This document shows positions 6,370 to 7,397 of a stretch of DNA of 7,397 bases, one piece after another (the first letter of the stretch is position 1; each line of letters starts with the position of its first letter). The notes beneath the pieces were generated by a model. The model had not been told where the DNA came from. It did no database searches and saw only the letters and a program-made list of their open reading frames with translations. Made by a program: the position numbers and the translations under genes. Origin of the DNA: Pedobacter sp. (GTDB lineage Bacteria; Bacteroidota; Bacteroidia; Sphingobacteriales; Sphingobacteriaceae); contig SEDG01000109.1 of NCBI GenBank assembly GCA_004295885.1, positions 1 through 7,397 of the forward strand, in the 5' to 3' direction.

Positions 6370-6434
6370 AGACCGCATCCAGACCGCATTGAGTCCGCGT
6401 CTAGTCCGCATCTATGGCGGACTAGACGCGGACT
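6370..6434. repeat. 11-bp repeat array forming an 18-bp perfect hairpin
   Basis: Four 11-bp units follow each other without gaps: AGACCGCATCC (6370-6380), AGACCGCATTG (6381-6391), AGTCCGCGTCT (6392-6402) and AGTCCGCATCT (6403-6413), consensus AGWCCGCRT plus two variable bases. Two units then run in the opposite direction, TATGGCGGACT (6413-6423) and AGACGCGGACT (6424-6434). As a result 6392-6409 pairs perfectly with 6417-6434 around a 7-nt loop. No T-run follows, so this is not an intrinsic terminator. The block is much richer in GC than its surroundings. Its role is unknown. Confidence 0.85.
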
Positions 6435-6520
6435 TAAAGTGCTTTAGCCTCGGACTTGATAGGAGTATGTTTGGGAGAAAAGCTAAATAGGGTATGACTA
6501 ATCCTTAAATAGATAAGCAA

Positions 6521-6548
6521 TTGGTTCTAACCTTTAGATATATCTTTG
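6521..6548 (+). promoter_or_regulatory. Putative promoter of the GH35 gene
   Basis: TTG (6521-6523), a 17-nt spacer and TATCTTTG (6541-6548) fit the Bacteroidota pattern TTG-N17-23-TAnnTTTG. Transcription would begin near 6555, directly at the first operator-like site. The resulting leader is long, about 208 nt. A closer promoter cannot be excluded, but I saw no equally good match nearer the ATG. Confidence 0.5.
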
Positions 6549-6557
6549 TTTTTATGA

Positions 6558-6575
6558 ACACAAGCGTTTGATTTA
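6558..6575. promoter_or_regulatory. Operator-like palindrome, site 1
   Basis: CAAGCGTTTG (6561-6570) is a near-palindrome with a central CG, typical of sites bound by LacI-family regulators. The surrounding 18 bp (6558-6575) is the inverted copy of 6633-6650 with one mismatch. It sits at the predicted transcription start, where a bound repressor would block transcription. Confidence 0.5.
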
Positions 6576-6632
6576 TTGTATAATAACCCGTCTTGTTAGC
6601 TTATGACAGAAAAAAAGTATTTTAATAAAATA

Positions 6633-6650
6633 TAAATCAAACGTTTGTGT
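6633..6650. promoter_or_regulatory. Operator-like palindrome, site 2
   Basis: CAAACGTTTG (6638-6647) is a perfect 10-bp palindrome with a central CG, like LacI-family operators. Its centre is 77 bp from that of site 1, and the extended 18-bp arms are inverted relative to each other. Paired sites at this distance would allow DNA looping. No LacI-type regulator gene is in the window. Confidence 0.5.
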
Positions 6651-6762
6651 GGTGCAGAAACCGATATAAAAGAATATACATGTCTATTTTGGCTTTAATT
6701 AATTTAGCCTTATACATTTATTGTTGAGCTAAATAAAAAATTAAACGCCAAATTGAATCAGA

Positions 6763-7397
6763 ATGAATATTAAAACGTTGCTCATTGTTTTTACGCTATT
6801 TTTTGTAAACACTTTAAAAGCTCAACAAAATCAAAGTTTTGCTATCGGTACCGAAAATTTCGAATTAAATGGAAAACCCTACGTAATTCGTTGTGGCGAA
6901 ATGCATTTTGCCCGTATTCCGAAAGCAGAATGGCGTAGTCGTTTAAAAATGGCAAAGGCAATGGGCTTAAATACGGTTTGTGCCTATCTATTTTGGAATA
7001 TGCATGAAAACCAAAAAGATCAATTTACTTGGTCTGGTCAGGCAGATGCCAAAACATTTTGCAAAATGGCACAAGAAGAAGGTTTATATGTGATTTTAAG
7101 ACCAGGACCTTACTCTTGCGCCGAATGGGAGTTCGGAGGTTTTCCTTGGTGGTTATTGAAGGATAAGACCATCAAATTACGGACTCAACATCCTTACTTT
7201 TTAGAGCGAAGTAAAAAATATTTAATGGCGGTTGGTAAAGAGTTAGCTCCCTTACAAATTAATAAGGGAGGTAATATTTTAATGGTGCAAGTAGAAAATG
7301 AATATGGAAGTTATGGAAACGACAAAGCTTACATGAACATCATTAAATCTAATTTACAAGAGGCTGGTTTTACGGTGCCATTATTTCATTGCGATGG
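6763..7397 (+). CDS. Secreted GH35 beta-galactosidase, N-terminal part (cut by window edge)
   Basis: The frame opens at ATG 6763 and runs off the window after 211 codons. It has a signal peptide, MNIKTLLIVFTLFFVNTLKA, with probable cleavage near residue 20, so the enzyme is exported. The remainder is the start of a glycoside hydrolase family 35 barrel: CGEMHFARIPKAEWRSRLKM (44-63), MGLNTVCAYLFWNMHE (67-82), RPGPYSCAEWEFGGFPWWL (113-131) and GGNILMVQVENEYGSYG (169-185). By family knowledge, Glu180 in the NEYG part is the acid/base residue; the nucleophile lies beyond the window. GH35 enzymes remove terminal beta-linked galactose from oligo- and polysaccharides. The usual GGP of the family signature is GGN here. 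The long upstream region with operator-like palindromes suggests control by a sugar-responsive regulator. No sus-type genes are visible in the window. Confidence 0.93.
   Translation, partial: MNIKTLLIVFTLFFVNTLKAQQNQSFAIGTENFELNGKPYVIRCGEMHFARIPKAEWRSRLKMAKAMGLNTVCAYLFWNMHENQKDQFTWSGQADAKTFCKMAQEEGLYVILRPGPYSCAEWEFGGFPWWLLKDKTIKLRTQHPYFLERSKKYLMAVGKELAPLQINKGGNILMVQVENEYGSYGNDKAYMNIIKSNLQEAGFTVPLFHCD

Larger units (their letters stand above)
6050..6762. other. Gene-free stretch with repeat array and regulatory sites
   Basis: No coding frame of note was seen on either strand. The left part (6050-6280) is AT-rich, with only the DUF2200 promoter region and weak palindromes. From about 6280 to 6510 a distinct block contains several CCTTAG or CCTAG words (near 6312, 6327, 6346 and 6363) and the GC-richer 11-bp repeat array at 6370-6434. 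From 6521 to 6762 lies the control region of the GH35 gene: a promoter, two operator-like palindromes and a leader of about 200 nt. Confidence 0.65.

Noticed and set aside
6370..6434. CRISPR array
   Set aside because: Units are 11 bp, contiguous and partly inverted, with no spacers and no cas genes nearby.
6602..6634. Ten-codon open frame ATGACAGAAAAAAAG...
   Set aside because: Too short, no ribosome site, and it overlaps the second operator-like arm.
6558..6650. Miniature transposable element bounded by inverted repeats
   Set aside because: The spacing between arms is only 57 bp, no target-site duplication is evident, and the palindromic CG core at a promoter fits operators better.

Overview
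This window looks like core chromosome of a Bacteroidota member, most likely Sphingobacteriaceae (Pedobacter-like). The DNA is AT-rich. Several genes have upstream boxes matching the Bacteroidota sigma consensus TAnnTTTG, and Shine-Dalgarno sequences are weak or absent. The ftsK-lolA pairing, the DUF2200 protein and a secreted glycoside hydrolase family 35 enzyme all fit this group. The assignment is inferred from motifs and protein style; no database search was run.

Layout, left to right. Positions 44-700 (minus strand) encode a small ankyrin-repeat protein. Positions 701-1343 hold no gene, but contain a run of palindromic or repeat-like elements and then a promoter-like sequence for ftsK. 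Positions 1344-3917 encode a complete FtsK/SpoIIIE-type DNA translocase. It is followed 57 bp later by a LolA-type periplasmic lipoprotein carrier (3975-4625), which ends at a strong intrinsic terminator. A short palindromic intergenic repeat (4717-4740) lies just before a metallo-beta-lactamase-fold hydrolase of the PhnP type (4758-5522), which appears to start at TTG. The promoter of a tRNA-Leu(GAG) gene (5541-5624) overlaps the 3' end of that hydrolase gene, and a perfect hairpin follows the tRNA. Positions 5684-6049 (minus) encode a DUF2200 protein.

Positions 6050-6762 form a second gene-free stretch of about 0.7 kb. It contains an unusual array of 11-bp repeat units that folds into a perfect 18-bp stem (6370-6434). 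Downstream are a promoter and two matching palindromic sites with central CG (6558-6575 and 6633-6650) that look like LacI-family operators. These precede a secreted GH35 beta-galactosidase gene (6763 onward), which the window edge cuts off.

The genes are mostly housekeeping: chromosome segregation (FtsK), lipoprotein trafficking (LolA), translation (tRNA-Leu) and polysaccharide degradation (GH35). No defence system, CRISPR array, insertion sequence or complete mobile element is visible. The most interesting material is non-coding: the 11-bp repeat array and hairpin, the paired operator-like sites, and the cluster of palindromic elements before ftsK. None of these amounts to a demonstrated new system.
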